A DNA stretch of 64,000 bases from the NCBI GenBank assembly GCA_039707655.1, contig CM077676.1:80523395-80587394 (forward strand), given 5' to 3'. Every line of letters starts with the position of its first letter. Position 1 is the first letter of the stretch. The position numbers and the translations under genes are program-made. The notes below the pieces were generated by a model that was given only the letters and a program-made list of their open reading frames with translations, had not been told where the DNA came from and did no database searches. Shown one piece after another: positions 32,370-44,780 of this stretch. Source of the DNA: Elymus sibiricus. Its lineage: Eukaryota > Streptophyta > Magnoliopsida > Poales > Poaceae.

Positions 32370-33543
32370 CCCCGGCCGCCTCGAGCCCTCCCCGAGCACG
32401 CTGCCACCCCCTACCGCATCGCAGTGAGCCCCTCCCCGTCTCCCCTCTCCTCTCGCCGTCGATTTCGAGCCGTAGCGGCCACCCACAACGCGCCTGAGCC
32501 CTCCGCCGCGTGGCTCGTCGCCGGCGCCGTTCCTGCGACCAAACGGCCCCGCGCTAGTGCCCGTTGTGGTCGCCGCACCGCGTAGAGCCCGCCCAGCCGC
32601 TTAGTTGCTCGCTAGTGCCACGGTTCGCCGAGATCCACCGACGCACCGAACTCCGGCCACCTTTGCGAGCTCGCCGCCGACGTTCCCGGCCACCGCAGCC
32701 TCCGCCACCACCACCAAACGCCTCGCCGTCGACCGCTCGTTTGAACGAGCCCGGCTGCGCTCGAAATTGTGCCCTGTGCGCGAAACCCGAGCGCCGCCCG
32801 AGCCGCGCCAACGCAAGAACGTGCCCGCCGGCGTTTAAACGCCGGCCGGCCGACGTGGCGCCCACGTGGCCTCCCCTGTGAGGCTGACGGGTGGGCCTAG
32901 TGGGTTCCGTTGACCAGTTGACCTGGTCAACGCGTGATTACTGTTCACTTCTGTCGCTGACTTGTGGGCCCGCGTGGTTAATTAGCGGTAAACGGTTAGT
33001 TAGTTAAAACGGTTAATTAGTATAGCCACTGACAATGCGGGCCCACTAGTTAATTAGGTTAATTAGATTAAAATAAACTCTGTTTAATTAGCACAGTCAC
33101 TGACCAGTGGGACCCACTGGTCAGGGTTGACTCTGGTCAGCCTCTGTTGACTGCTGACACCAGCACTACGTCATGCTGACGGCACCTTTTACTATTCTGG
33201 ATAATTCGGATTTAATTAATTAAAATAATTCCAGAAAATGTTTAAAACTTTGAAAAATCATATAAATTAAACCGTAAGTCAGATGAAAATAATTTATATA
33301 TGAAAAACAATCAGAAAAATATGAAGAATCCGAATATGTGATCAAAATGCCCATCCAACACTCCTAGCTAGGTGAACATGGAACTTTTTGACTGATTTCG
33401 ATAAATAAATAGTGCTCAACTTTAATAAAATAAATCCAAATAAATTCCTAAATTAACTAATTCATTTAGTTAGGCAGTAAAACACCTCTGCATATCTTTT
33501 AGGCATGTCATGCATAGTGATTGCATTTTTGCCATGAATTTAT
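32370..33543 (+). repeat. Tekay 3' LTR, right part, cut at the tandem junction, unit 1
   Basis: This continues the LTR interrupted at 23640. It is GC-rich to about 32900, then A/T-rich. It contains perfect palindromes at 32827-32846 (centre GTTTAAAC) and 33100-33124 (CTGACCAGTGGG on each arm), and a GTTGACCAG/CTGGTCAAC pair near 32910-32932. It stops at ATGAATTTAT, where the next tandem unit begins inside an Athila-like LTR. Short ORFs at 32340-32881 on both strands are GC-rich by-products. Confidence 0.8.
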
Positions 33544-35081
33544 TGGACATAAGAGACACTAGAAGCTTCGGGAGAGGGCCAGAAGACAGAGGAGGTGGCC
33601 ACGAGCCACCAGGGCGCGCCCCAGGGGGGTGGCGTACCCTGGTGCCTCATGGGCCCACCTCTGCTCCGTTTGACCTAATTCTACCTCTATAAATTCTCTA
33701 AAATCGGGAAACCAACAGAGGAGTCCACGAAATACTTTTTCCGCCACCGCAAGTTCCTGTTCTCGAGAGATCCCATCTGGAGGTCTTTTCCGGCACTCTG
33801 CCGGAGGGGGATTCGATCACAGAGGGGCTCTACATCAACCTTGCTGCCCTTCCGATGATGCGTGAGTAGTTTATCACAGACCTTCGGGTCCATAGTTAGT
33901 AGCTAGATGGCTTCTTCTCTCTTGTTGGTCTTCAATACAATGTTCTCCTCGATGTTCTTGGAGTTCTATCCGATGTAATCACTTTTTGCGGTGTGTTTGT
34001 TGGGATTCGATGAATTGTGAGTTTATGATCAGATTATCCATGAATATTATTTGAGTTTTATCTGAACTTTGTTATGCATGATTGTTATAGCTTTGTATTT
34101 CTCTCCGATCTATTGATTTGGTTGGGCCAACTAGATTGATTTATCTTGCAATGGGAGAGGTGCTTTGTAATGGGTTCGATCTTGCGGTGCTCAATCCTAG
34201 TGACACAAAGGGACATGACATGTATGTATCATTGATATTAAGGGTAAAAATATGGGGTTTATTCATGCGTGAGTTTACTTTGTCTACATCATGTCATCTT
34301 GCTTAAGGCATTACTCCGTTCTTTATGAACTTAATACACTAGATGCATGCTGGATAGCGGTCAATGTGTGGAGTAATAGTAGTAGATGCAGAATCATTTT
34401 GGTCTACTTGTCTCAGACATGATGCCTATATACATGATCATTGCCTTGGATATTGTCATGATTACTTGCTTTTCTATCAATTGCCCAACAGTAATTTGTT
34501 CACCCACCGTATGCTATTTTCAAGAGAGAAGCCTCTAGTGAAAACTATGGCCCCCGGGTCTACCTTTATCATATATTAAAAATCCTAAAATTACCTTGCT
34601 GCAATTTTACTTTATTTATTTTATTTTGTATTTTTGTTCGATCTATCTATCTATCACCATACAATTTAATCTTGCAATTAACCGCCAAGGGATTGACAAC
34701 CCCTTGTTCGCGTTGGGTGCGAGGATTTGTTGTTTTGTGTGCAGGTACTGCTAATGAGTTGTTGCGTGATTCTCCTACTGGATTGATAACCTTGGTTTCA
34801 TAACTGAGGGAAATACTTATCTCTACTGTACTGCATCATCCCCTCCTCTTCGGGGAAATCCCAACGCAGCTCACAAGTAGCAGGAAGAGTTTCTGGCGCC
34901 GTTGCCGGGGTGACATCATCAACATCTATCAAGTACCTACGCATAAACCTTCATCTTCTTGCATTTATTTTATTTGCCTTTGCCTCTCGTTTTCATCTTC
35001 CCCACTTCTAAAAAGTTTTTACAAAAATACAAAAATATTTTTTTCGTTTTCCCTTTTGCTTGATTTGCTTACTTTGTCATC

Positions 35082-35645
35082 ATGACTAGCGTAACTATCC
35101 CTCCTTTGCCACCAGATTTTGAAGTGCTCTACTTCAAACAGAAACAAGGAGAAAATCTTAAAGATGCTTGGTATAGGTTAATGGAATCCTACCGCGTTTG
35201 CTCTATAAAAGGGGATTTAAAAATTTTGCTTCGCAATTTCTATATAGGTTTAACCATGCATCATAGACAACTTTTGGACTTTGCCGCAAAAGGTAATTTT
35301 ATTGAAAGTGAGGTCAATACTGCCTATGAAATAATAGAGGGTATATTGGGGATTCAACCACCACAAAATGGTTTTGCTTTTACTCAAGAGGGGGCTCAAA
35401 TATTAGACAAATTGGGTGACATGCAGAAAAATTTGGTTGAGATGCAAAAGTCTAACGAACCTCTTAAAAATATTAGTGGAAACCTCAATCGCATGAACAC
35501 TTTGATTACTCTATGCAATAAGCGATTGGATATTTTAGACCTTAAAATTGCCTCATTTCCTGAGAATAATGGGAAGCGTAAGGAGCCTCCCGGGTTTGAG
35601 AAAACCCCTATAAAGATTACTAAAACCAAGGATGACAACACTTGA
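35082..35645 (+). CDS. Athila-type gag-like protein, 187 residues, unit 2
   Basis: Intact copy of the unit 1 ORF at 8963. It differs at two residues: Asn for Lys in the PPQ-GF segment (shared with unit 3), and Met for Leu in VE(M/L)QKS (unique to this unit). Domain reading is as for unit 1: gag-like in the first half, leucine-rich and probably coiled in the second, basic tail, no zinc knuckle. Confidence 0.7.
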   Translation: MTSVTIPPLPPDFEVLYFKQKQGENLKDAWYRLMESYRVCSIKGDLKILLRNFYIGLTMHHRQLLDFAAKGNFIESEVNTAYEIIEGILGIQPPQNGFAFTQEGAQILDKLGDMQKNLVEMQKSNEPLKNISGNLNRMNTLITLCNKRLDILDLKIASFPENNGKRKEPPGFEKTPIKITKTKDDNT

Positions 35646-38107
35646 AACTATGCATTATGCCTAGCTAGGGGCATAAAACAATAGCGCTTGTTGGGAGGCA
35701 ACCCAATGAATAAAATAAATTCTTGCTTTTTATTTCCGTTCTTGAGTGTTTACACAATTATGCTACTGTTATGATTGTGTTTTTATGTTTTAATTAGTGT
35801 TTGTGCCAAGTAATGCCTTTGGGATGATTTGGAAGATAGTATAATTGATGCTGTTTGGAAAACAGAAAGTTTTGCGTCCAGTGCTGGAATTTTAATTCTG
35901 TACTGGAGCATCAGAAAAATCTGAAATTTTTACACAGTATTGGTATATGCCCGTTGTCCTAATTTTTCAGAATTTTTGGAGTTACATAAGTATAGCTTTT
36001 AAATAGATCTTTACAGACTGTTCTGTTTTAGACAAATTCTGTTTTTGTTGCATAGTTTGCTTATTTTGATGAATCTATGGATCGTATCGGGGGGTATGAG
36101 TCATGGAGAAATTGGAGTACAGTAGCATTATGCCAATATTAAATATGAATCAATTTACTACAGTACTTAAAGTTAAAGATTTATTTGTTATACTAACGGA
36201 TCTCACGAAGGTTTTGTTGAGTTTTGTGTGATTGAAGTTTTCACGTTTTGGGTGAGATCACGATAGATGAAGGAATAAAGAGTGGCAAGAGCCTAAGCTT
36301 GGGGATGCCCAAGGCACCCCAAGGTAATATTCAAGGAATACTCAAGCGTCTAAGCTTGGGGATGCCCCGGAAGGCATCCCCTCTTTCTTCTACCAACTAT
36401 CGGTAATTTTACTTGGACCTATATTTTTATTCGTCACATATTATGTGTTTTACTTGGAGCGTCGTGTATTATATGAGTCTTTGCTTTGTTTTCTTTTTAG
36501 TTTGTCAAAATCATCTTTGCTGGACACACCTATTTGAGAGAGCCACACGTTTATCATGATTTATTAGAATACTCTATGTGCTTCACTTAAATCTTTTGAG
36601 CTAGGCAGTTGCTCTAGTGCTTCACTTAAATCTTTTTGAGCATGGCGGTGGCTATATTTTGAAGAAATATTTGAACTCTCATGCTTCACTTATATTATTT
36701 TGAGAGTTTATAAAGATTAAATTTTGAAGAAATATTTGCACTCTCATGCTTCACTTATATCTTTTTGAGAGTTGACAATAGTAATGGTAATTTGCACAAG
36801 ATATGAATTTGGTCCCAAAGTGATGAATATTCAAGAGGGATATAATAAAAACTTTCATGAAAGATCATTGGATATGATAAGTTTGATTCCTTGCAATAGT
36901 TTTGCGATATGGAGATGATAATATGTGAGTCATGTTAGTGAGTAATTGTGATTTAGTAAGAATATTGGTGTTAAGGTTTGTGATTCCCTATGCATGCACA
37001 TAAAGTCAATAGTTATGCAATGAGATTATATCCTACTTATGGTGCATTATTCGGTGTTAGTTATGTTCAATGCATGTTTATGACCGTTTTCGCTTTTTGG
37101 TTGGTTGCTTCTCAATCTATTTGCTAGCCTTCATATTGTACTAAGCGGGAATACTGCTTGTGCATCCAACTCCTTAAACCCAAGTTATGCCAAATGAGTC
37201 CACCATACCTACCTATATGCGGTATTTCGTTGCCGTTCCAAGTAAATTTGCATGTGCCAACTCTAATTTTCAACATAATTTTCCGTTTTGTGTGCCCGTA
37301 CCGCTCATGAAACAGCAAGGGGTGGCCAATATTTTCCATGCTAGGTGTGTTATTCTCACAATGAGTGTTTATTCACTTGTCATTGCACGAGAGAGTGGTA
37401 GGTAATAGGGATGCCCAGTCCCGAAATGAAAAAAATTTAATATGTTGATAATAATAAATTCCTTGGAAAGTGTTGGTATGGAGGGCACCCGTGGATATGG
37501 CTAGCCATGGATTGTGAAAGAATGGTGGAAAGGAAATAAACTTTATTTTTTGTTTGGGAACTGCCTATAATGTGTCTAGCATGGAAGATATTGGGAATTC
37601 TCGGTCGTTTTCGTTGACAGGAAAAGCATGCTCTCAAAATAATTTTATCTCTCTAATTTAAGCTTTGAGCTCTTGCACCTCTGCAAATCCATGCTTCCCT
37701 CTGCGAAGGGCCTATCTATTTACTTTTATGCAATTTTTATTTTTACTTTGAGTTTCCATCTTCTCTTATAAAGCACCAACAATAGAGCACTATTGTCATA
37801 CTTGTGCATTGTGTGTAGCTAATGTTGAGTGTGTTTCATGAATGGATCAATGATTGAGCATAATGGGCTAGGGATAGCTTTCTTTAGCGTTGATATTTTG
37901 AAAGGCATGGTTGCTTGTTAGTATGCTTGAGTATTTATGTCTTCATGTCAAACTATAGACTATTGCTTTGAATCATTCAAGTCCAAATGTCCATGCTATA
38001 AATGAAAAGAGTATATGATGAATATGATAGGTAGCATTTCACATCAAAAATTCTGTTTTTATCATTCACCTACTCGAGAACGAGCAGGAATTAAGCTTGG
38101 GGATGCT
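35646..38107 (+). other. Non-coding 3' internal region of the Athila-like element, unit 2
   Basis: No gene seen. It carries the same landmarks as 9527-11988: paired polypurine-like motifs near 36295-36365, four CTTCACTTA repeats near 36574-36779, and a polypurine tract at 38093-38106. Confidence 0.75.
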
Positions 38108-38918
38108 TGATACGTCTCCAACGTATCTATAATATTTTATTGTTCCATGCTATTATAGTATCAATCTTGGATGTTTTATATACATTTACAAGCAATTATA
38201 TATCATTTTTTGGGACTAACCTATTAACTTAGTGCCCAGTGCCAGTTGCTGTTTTTTGCCTGTTTTTGGTTTTCCAGAATATCAGTACCAAACGAATTCC
38301 AAATGCCACGAAACTTCGTGGAGATTTTTTTTCTGGACATTAGAGCCACTAGAAGCTTCGAGAGAGGGCCAGAAGACAGAGGAGGTGGCCACGAGCCACC
38401 AGGGTGCGCCCCAGGGGGGGTGGTGCGCCCTGGTGCCTCGTGGGCCCACCTCTGCTTCGTTTGACCTAATTCCACCTCTATAAATTCTCAAAAATTGGGA
38501 AACCAACAGAGGAGTCCACGAAATACTTTTTCCGCCGCCGCAAGTTCCTGTTCTCGAGAGATCCCATCTGGAGGCCTTTTCCGGCACTCTGCCGGAGGGG
38601 GATTCGATCATGGAGGGGCTCTACATCAACCTTGATGCCCTTCCGATGATGCGTGAGTAGTTTACCACAGGCCTTCGGGTCCATAGTTAGTATCTAGATG
38701 GCTTCTTCTCTCTTTTTGATCTTCATTACCATGTTCTCCTCGATGTTCTTGGAGTTCTATCCGATGTAATCACGTTTTGCGGTGTGTTTGTTGGGATCCG
38801 ATGAATTGTGAGTTACTATCAGATTATCCATGAATATTATTTGAGTTTTCTCTAAACTCTTTTATGCATGATTGTTATAGCTTCGTATTTCTCTCTGATC
38901 TATTGATTTGGTTTGGCC
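38108..38918 (+). repeat. Truncated Athila-like 3' LTR fused to Tekay gag, unit 2
   Basis: Same 811-bp fragment and same breakpoint as 11989-12799, which shows that the fusion predates the duplication. TATA box at 38478-38486. Confidence 0.85.
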
Positions 38919-41900
38919 TTCGAGATGGAGTCTGCAAATGTCGCCCCTGACAACCTTGTCACTTTCGCATCCTACTTCTTGAAGGGTGCCGCTACTGAAT
39001 GGTGGTCCACCCACAGGCGTTCACTACCTGAGGGGACAGTCATCACCTGGATCGAGTTTCAGGCTGCCTTCCGTGCTCGTTACATTCCTCAGGGAATCAT
39101 GGACCGGAAGAAGACAGAGTTTCGTAACCTCACTCAGGGCAATAAGTCTGTCGAAGCTTATCAGCGGGAGTTTCTTAACCTGTCCCGCTATGCTGAAGAG
39201 GACATTCCAACTGATGCTTGTAGGCAGGAGAAATTCCGTAGTGGACTCCACCCAGACCTCAAGCTTGCACTTGCTGCTCAAGACTTCACCGACTTTGCCA
39301 CCCTCGTGAACAAGGCTATTCTGGTGGAGACCGCTCAGATGGAGCACAAGGAGTCACAGAAGCGCCACCGTGATATTGGCTCATCTTCGAGCTCAGGACA
39401 AAGGCGTAAGATCCGGATTCCCAACAGCATGTACCGTCCAACTGCCCATGCGCCAAGGCCCTCCTATGCTGCACCTCGTCTGCCTCCTCCACCACCGAGG
39501 CAGCCGAGAGTTCAAGCTGCTCCACCACGTGCTGCTCCTCTTCGTCCTGAAGATGGTCTGTGTTTCAAGTGTCGCAAACCAGGTCACCATGCCAAGGATT
39601 ACCGTCAGAATCAGAACCAGTTGGCACTTCCTGCTAATGGCCGTGGCAATGGTCGTGGCAACAACCAGACCCGCAACTATAATACTGGGTCTTCTGCTTA
39701 TGGTCGTGGACATGCTTGCAACATTGACATTGAAGAAGTTCAGGATCAACCTGCTACTGTGATGGGTACCCTTCTCGTTAACTCAGTACCCACTTCTGTT
39801 TTATTTGATTCAGGAGCATCACATTCATTCATCTCTGGAAAATTTGCATTCATGCATGGCATTCATTATGAAAAGATGCATACTCCACTAGTCGTTAGTA
39901 CTCCCGGAGCCCATTGTCATGCTGACATGATGGCACATAATGTCACCGTCGAAATTGGAGGATTGGAATTCCTTGCCTCCCCCATTGTTCTGAAGTCGTC
40001 CACCATAGATCTCATTCTGGGAATGGATTGGTTGAAAGCTCACATTGCGTCGATCAATTGTGCCACCAAAGCCGTTCAACTTCTTCATCCCTCCGATGAG
40101 ATAGTGAACTACACCGCCCGAATTACCCGGAATGCCGAAGCTCAGATATATGCTCTGAATGTTTTGAACGCCTCACCTCTTGAGGGAATTGAGAACGTTC
40201 CAGTCGTTCGCGATTTTCCGGACGTCTTTCCGGAAGAACTTCCAGGAATACCCCCGGCTAGAGCTGTCGAGTTCGTCATCGACTTGAAACCTGGCACTAC
40301 CCCTATTGCGAAGCATCCCTATAAGATGCCTCCGCATGAACTTCTGGAGCTTAAGGAAGAAATTGACAAGTCGCTTAAAAAGGGTTTCATCCGTCCCAGT
40401 TCCTCTGCCTGGGGAGCACCTTCTCTCTTTGTTAAGAAGAAGGATGGAACTAACCGATTGGTCCAGGACTATCGGCCTATTAACCAAGCAACAATCCAGA
40501 ACAAATATCCACTTCCCTGGATCAACGATCTTTATGATCAGGTTGCTGGATCCTCTGTGTTATCTAAACTCGACTTAAGGTTGGGTTATCATCAGATCCG
40601 AGTTCGTAAGGAGGATATTCCGAAAACCGCTTTCGTTACTCGTTATGGATCTTACGAGTACACCGTTATGTCCTTCGGATTAACCAATGCTCCAGCAACC
40701 TTCTCTCGATTAATGAATTATATCTTCATGGATTACCTCGACAAATTCATTGTGGTTTATTTGGATGATATTCTTATATTTTCCAAGAACGAAGAAGAAC
40801 ACGCCTTACATCTTCGACTTGTATTGGAGAAACTTCGAGAACATCAACTATATGCCAAATTCTCCAAGTGTGAATTCTGGTTATCTGAGGTGACTTATCT
40901 TGGCCACGTGATTTCCAAAGATGGCATCGCTGTTAACCCAGAACGAGTTCATGCTATTCTTGACTGGACTCCCCCGAAGAATGTCAAGCAAGTCAGGAGT
41001 TTTCTCGGTCTCGCTAGCTATTGCCGCCGATTCGTCGAGAACTTCTCCAAGATTGCTAAGCCGTTGACTGATCTGCTCCACAAAGGTGTTAAATTTGAGT
41101 GGACAGAAAAGTGCCAGGAAAGCTTTCAGCCACTTAAAGATAAGTTGACATCTGCCCCAGTGCTAGCACCCCCAGATTCCCAAAAGGACTTTGTGATATA
41201 TTGCGACACATCCCGTCAAGGATTAGGCTATGTCCTAATGCAAGAGCGCAAAGTAATTGCTTATGGCTCTCGCCAATTGTGTCCTCATGAGGAAAATTAT
41301 CCAGTACATGATCTCGAGCTTGCTGCAGTTATTTATGCCTTGAAGCTATGGCGACATTACCTTCTCGGTAATCGTTGCGAGATATACACGGACCACCAGA
41401 GTTTGAAGTATCTGTACACCCAACCAAATCTGAACCTTCGTCAACAGAGATGGCTCGAGACAATAGCCGATTATGACATGAATATTTCTTATACCCCTGG
41501 CAAGGCTAATGTAATGGCCGATGCCTTGAGTCGCAAGGCTTATTGCAACAACCTCATGGTTCAGGAAGCGCAACCTAGGCTTTATGAAGAACTTCGCAAG
41601 TTGAACCTTCACATTGTTCCACAGGGTCATCTCAATACCCTGGTTGTTGAATCAGAGCTCGATGACCTCATCAAGCATATACAGAAGGCTGACTCTGAGG
41701 TCGAGAAAATTAAGCGAGATATCAAAAGGGGAAAGCCCTTATTCTTCACCATTGCTACTGATGGCGCCTTGTACTTCAAAAACCGCTTAGTGGTTCCTAG
41801 AACGGGACACCTGAATCTGACCCCGCGCGTCATGAAAGAAGCTCATGATACGCCTCTTTCAATTCACCCTGGTAGTACCAAGATGTACCAAGACATCCGA

Positions 41901-42409
41901 CAGAGATATTTGTGGCCTGATATGAAGCGAGATATTGCTCAGTATGTCGCTGAGTGTGACGTTTGCCATCGCATCAAAGCAGAACATCAAAGGCCTGCTG
42001 GACTTCTGCAACCACTTGATATTCTTGAATGGAAATGGGACAAAGTTGAAATGGAGTTCATTACTGGTTTTCCCAGATCGCAAAAGGGTCATGATGCTAT
42101 CTTCGTCGTCATTGACCGATTCTCAAAGGTTGCTCACTTTCTGCCAGTCAAGGAGACAATCACTGCTAGTCAGTTAGCAGACTTGTATGTTTCCAGAATC
42201 GTGTCACTCCACGGTATTCCATTGGAAATCAGCTCAGATCGTGGCAGCCTCTTTACCTCAAGATTTTGGAACAGTTTCCAGGAAGCTATGGGAACTCATC
42301 TGTCCTTCAGCATCGCTTTTCACCCCCAGTCCTAGGGACAGGTGGAACGAGTCAATCAAGTGCTTGAAGATATGCTTCGAGCTTGTGTCATCTCATTCGG
42401 TAAGAAATG
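38919..42409 (+). pseudogene. Tekay-type gag-pol, first part, unit 2
   Basis: Same layout as the unit 1 copy: zinc knuckle with Tyr in place of the last Cys, DSGA protease, YLDD reverse transcriptase, RNase H, integrase cut by TAG at 42333-42335. About ten base changes separate it from unit 1 over 3.4 kb, eight of them altering the protein (for example HPSDEI for HPSNEI, VRSFLG for VRCFLG, GLGYVLM for GLGCVLM, CDVCHR for CDVCRR). At several of these sites the unit 2 residue looks closer to the usual family wording, and at others the unit 1 residue does. The high share of amino-acid changes fits neutral drift of dead copies. Confidence 0.9.
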
Positions 42410-44618
42410 CACTACAAGAATCTTGTTAATCCATGACGGATTCAATCTGTCACGGAACAGTGGGAAACCGTCATGGAGGGAGGCCTGTGACGGACTTAGA
42501 ATCCGTCATGTATATCGTGTCATAATTTGACAACTGTACCATCATGACGGTTCCTGACCGTCACCGATTAGTCCCCAGGCCCGCCGTAGGCCCGGGCCTC
42601 TGTGACAGACTAATCCGTCAGGGGTTGACATGATGTGGCAGCAACATGGTCCTGACATGGCATCTATGTGGCGCCAGCATGGGTCTGACGTGGCATCTAC
42701 TTGGCGCCAACATGGTATCTACGTGGCGCCAGCGTGGCCTTCAGCCCAATAATGTTTTGGCCCACTTATTTCTGTCTAGCCCGGCCCAATAAGGCCCAAC
42801 AGGAAAATCTAGGCTTATGATATTCACCCAATTAAAAAACAATCCATTCATCCATCAGCCCAGCTAGCACAACAAACTTACACAGCTCAATTATTTTGAT
42901 GTACCAAGCCCATAATTTGGCCCATCCATTACCCTTTCTAAAAAATATATTTCGTCCATTACAACAAGAATCCTAGATGACATCACTAAAGCCACATTGG
43001 GAACATTTACAAACGTATATAGAGATACAAGTTCATCCAGGAGTACAACAAGTATGTATTGGCCTTTTGTGAAGAGCGAGGTGAGCCTCTCCACAAGTTC
43101 TTCCCTCACATCTGCAAGAATCATTCTTCCTGCAAACAACAATTAACAAAAACAATCAATTAATTTGTTGAGGAAGGGAAAAAATATCAAGTGCACAGAA
43201 TTCTTGTCTGTTTGGGTGGTGCCAAACCGCCAACAGAAACAATGTCAAAATTGCATAGTTGTATTTTATTTTGGGTCTCTTTCATATGACCTGGAGTAAG
43301 CCCCTGAATATGTTGCCACTTATAAAACGAGATTTTCACTGCCCATTGCTATTGGTCCTATGAATGTGAGAACCAATGCACTTGTTTGGCAACAGAAGTG
43401 TGTAATCAGCAACCACCCTTATTTCAGAATACCATACCAAGGAAATAAATTAAACATGAACACTGACTTCACGTTTCATCTAATAATCCGACCAAGCATC
43501 ATCACCACACCATAAGTTTACAAGTTAGAGTGTATATATGCGTCAAATCGATTTAAAGCAGCGGACAGACCTCGTTGAAACGTGTACTGCCTAATCCCAA
43601 GGGCAACCGGCCCAAATCAGAGTTTGCTCAGTTGAGAAAAAATGAGGTTGCTCAACCATTCACCCCTCCCATCAAAATGTAAACAAACCAAACAAAGAGG
43701 CCATGAACAACTAGTGTGATAGACAGGAGCAGTAAATGTATCAAACGAGGCGGGGATGGAATTTTAAGTAGTAGAAGCAGCAAGGTTACGAAACCGTACC
43801 TGATAAAACAAATTGAACCAAACAGTGCTGCATAATAATAAAAACTGAACATTCAAACGGGATGCTCCAGTTTCAGTCAGAGTTCAGCCAAATTGACACA
43901 TACAAACTGAACAAAAACATGGTGCTTATTCATATGTATGTACAGATGCAAGTGATATCAGGTTTAGTCAGATTTCAATCATATGCACAAGCAAATTGAA
44001 CATCCAAAGCTGTGTATTGAACCAAACTGAACCAATAAGTAGTGCACACTAATAAAAACTGAACATCCAGTTTCAGTCAAAGCTGTACAATTGCAAGTGT
44101 CAGCCAGATTTACATGAAGCTAATTATCTCTTACAAAAAAAAGTTTTGGCTGTAGAATCAGTGGCGTTGCATGGATGAAGATGCCTGCATATATGGTCAT
44201 ACATGTATGTAAAAGAAATGGACCCCTTTTACAGGAACATTCCGTGCTTGGTTACTAACTGAACATGCAGCTTCATACTTCACTACTGCTCATCTCTGAA
44301 ACTGTGCGTGTGTGTATCTCTAAAACATTTTGTGCTTTGTTTGCTCCTACGTTCCAGAAAGTACAGAGATTGTGCTGGTGCTTGAACCATACAGAGATGC
44401 CCCAGTTACAATTGTATCAAGCAATTTGTTTGAACCGACAAGTACTGCATACTAATGAAAATCGAACATCCAAACGTGATGCTTCGGTTTCAGTCAAGGT
44501 TCAACCAAATCGACACATATAAACTGAATCAAGACTTGATTTGTTTCATATATAGCTGCACAATTGCAAGTATCATCCAGATTTGGGGTAGGGGGGGAGA
44601 AAGGGGAAGCTCACCATG

Positions 44619-44780
44619 CTAGGAGAGCAGGAGGACGCAGCCGTTGGTCCACGTGCCAGAGGATAGGAGGCCTTGCTGCTTCACCTCCTCCGGCCAAGAG
44701 AGCTCGTCGGGGACGGCCGCGTCGAGGAGGACGACGTCCAGCACGCTGCCGGATGGGTGGAGAATGGGGTTCAGGGGCAT
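44619..44780 (-). pseudogene. Exon-like fragment of unidentified gene in the CACTA element, unit 2
   Basis: Copy of 18499-18660 with two residue changes near the C-terminus. Still open, with the same splice-like edges. Not recognised. Confidence 0.4.

Larger units (their letters stand above)
7425..33543 (+). repeat. Tandem array unit 1 (26,119 bp)
   Basis: This segment recurs head to tail with near identity at 33544-59660 and again from 59661. The left edge is set by the point where copies stop matching: upstream of TGGACATAAG the sequence is Athila-like LTR here, but Tekay LTR ending in ATGAATTTAT before units 2 and 3. It contains a truncated Athila-like element, a truncated Tekay-type element, a CACTA element and a copia element. 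Confidence 0.93.
12800..33543 (+). mobile_element. Tekay/Del-type chromovirus gypsy element, truncated at both ends, unit 1
   Basis: Gag, protease, reverse transcriptase, RNase H, integrase and a chromodomain occur in gypsy order on the plus strand, followed by a polypurine tract and a 3' LTR starting TGTAACATCCCC. The 5' LTR, primer site and start of gag are missing at the left; the 3' LTR is cut at 33543 by the tandem junction. A CACTA element (16291-22016) splits the integrase and a copia element (23641-32364) splits the LTR. Chromodomain placement after integrase and overall motif wording fit the Tekay/Del lineage. Confidence 0.88.
33544..38918 (+). mobile_element. Athila-like element, 5'-truncated LTR, unit 2
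   Basis: Same as the unit 1 element but lacking the first 226 bp of the 5' LTR, which lie outside the unit. LTR remnant 33544-34882 (TATA box 33687-33695), primer site 34894-34910, gag-like ORF 35082-35645, non-coding region to 38107, truncated 3' LTR 38108-38918. Confidence 0.88.

Noticed and set aside
32340..32881. GC-rich ORFs of 71-105 residues on both strands (also 58442-58998)
   Set aside because: Same situation in the second part of the Tekay LTR: opposing open frames caused by base composition, with no domain.
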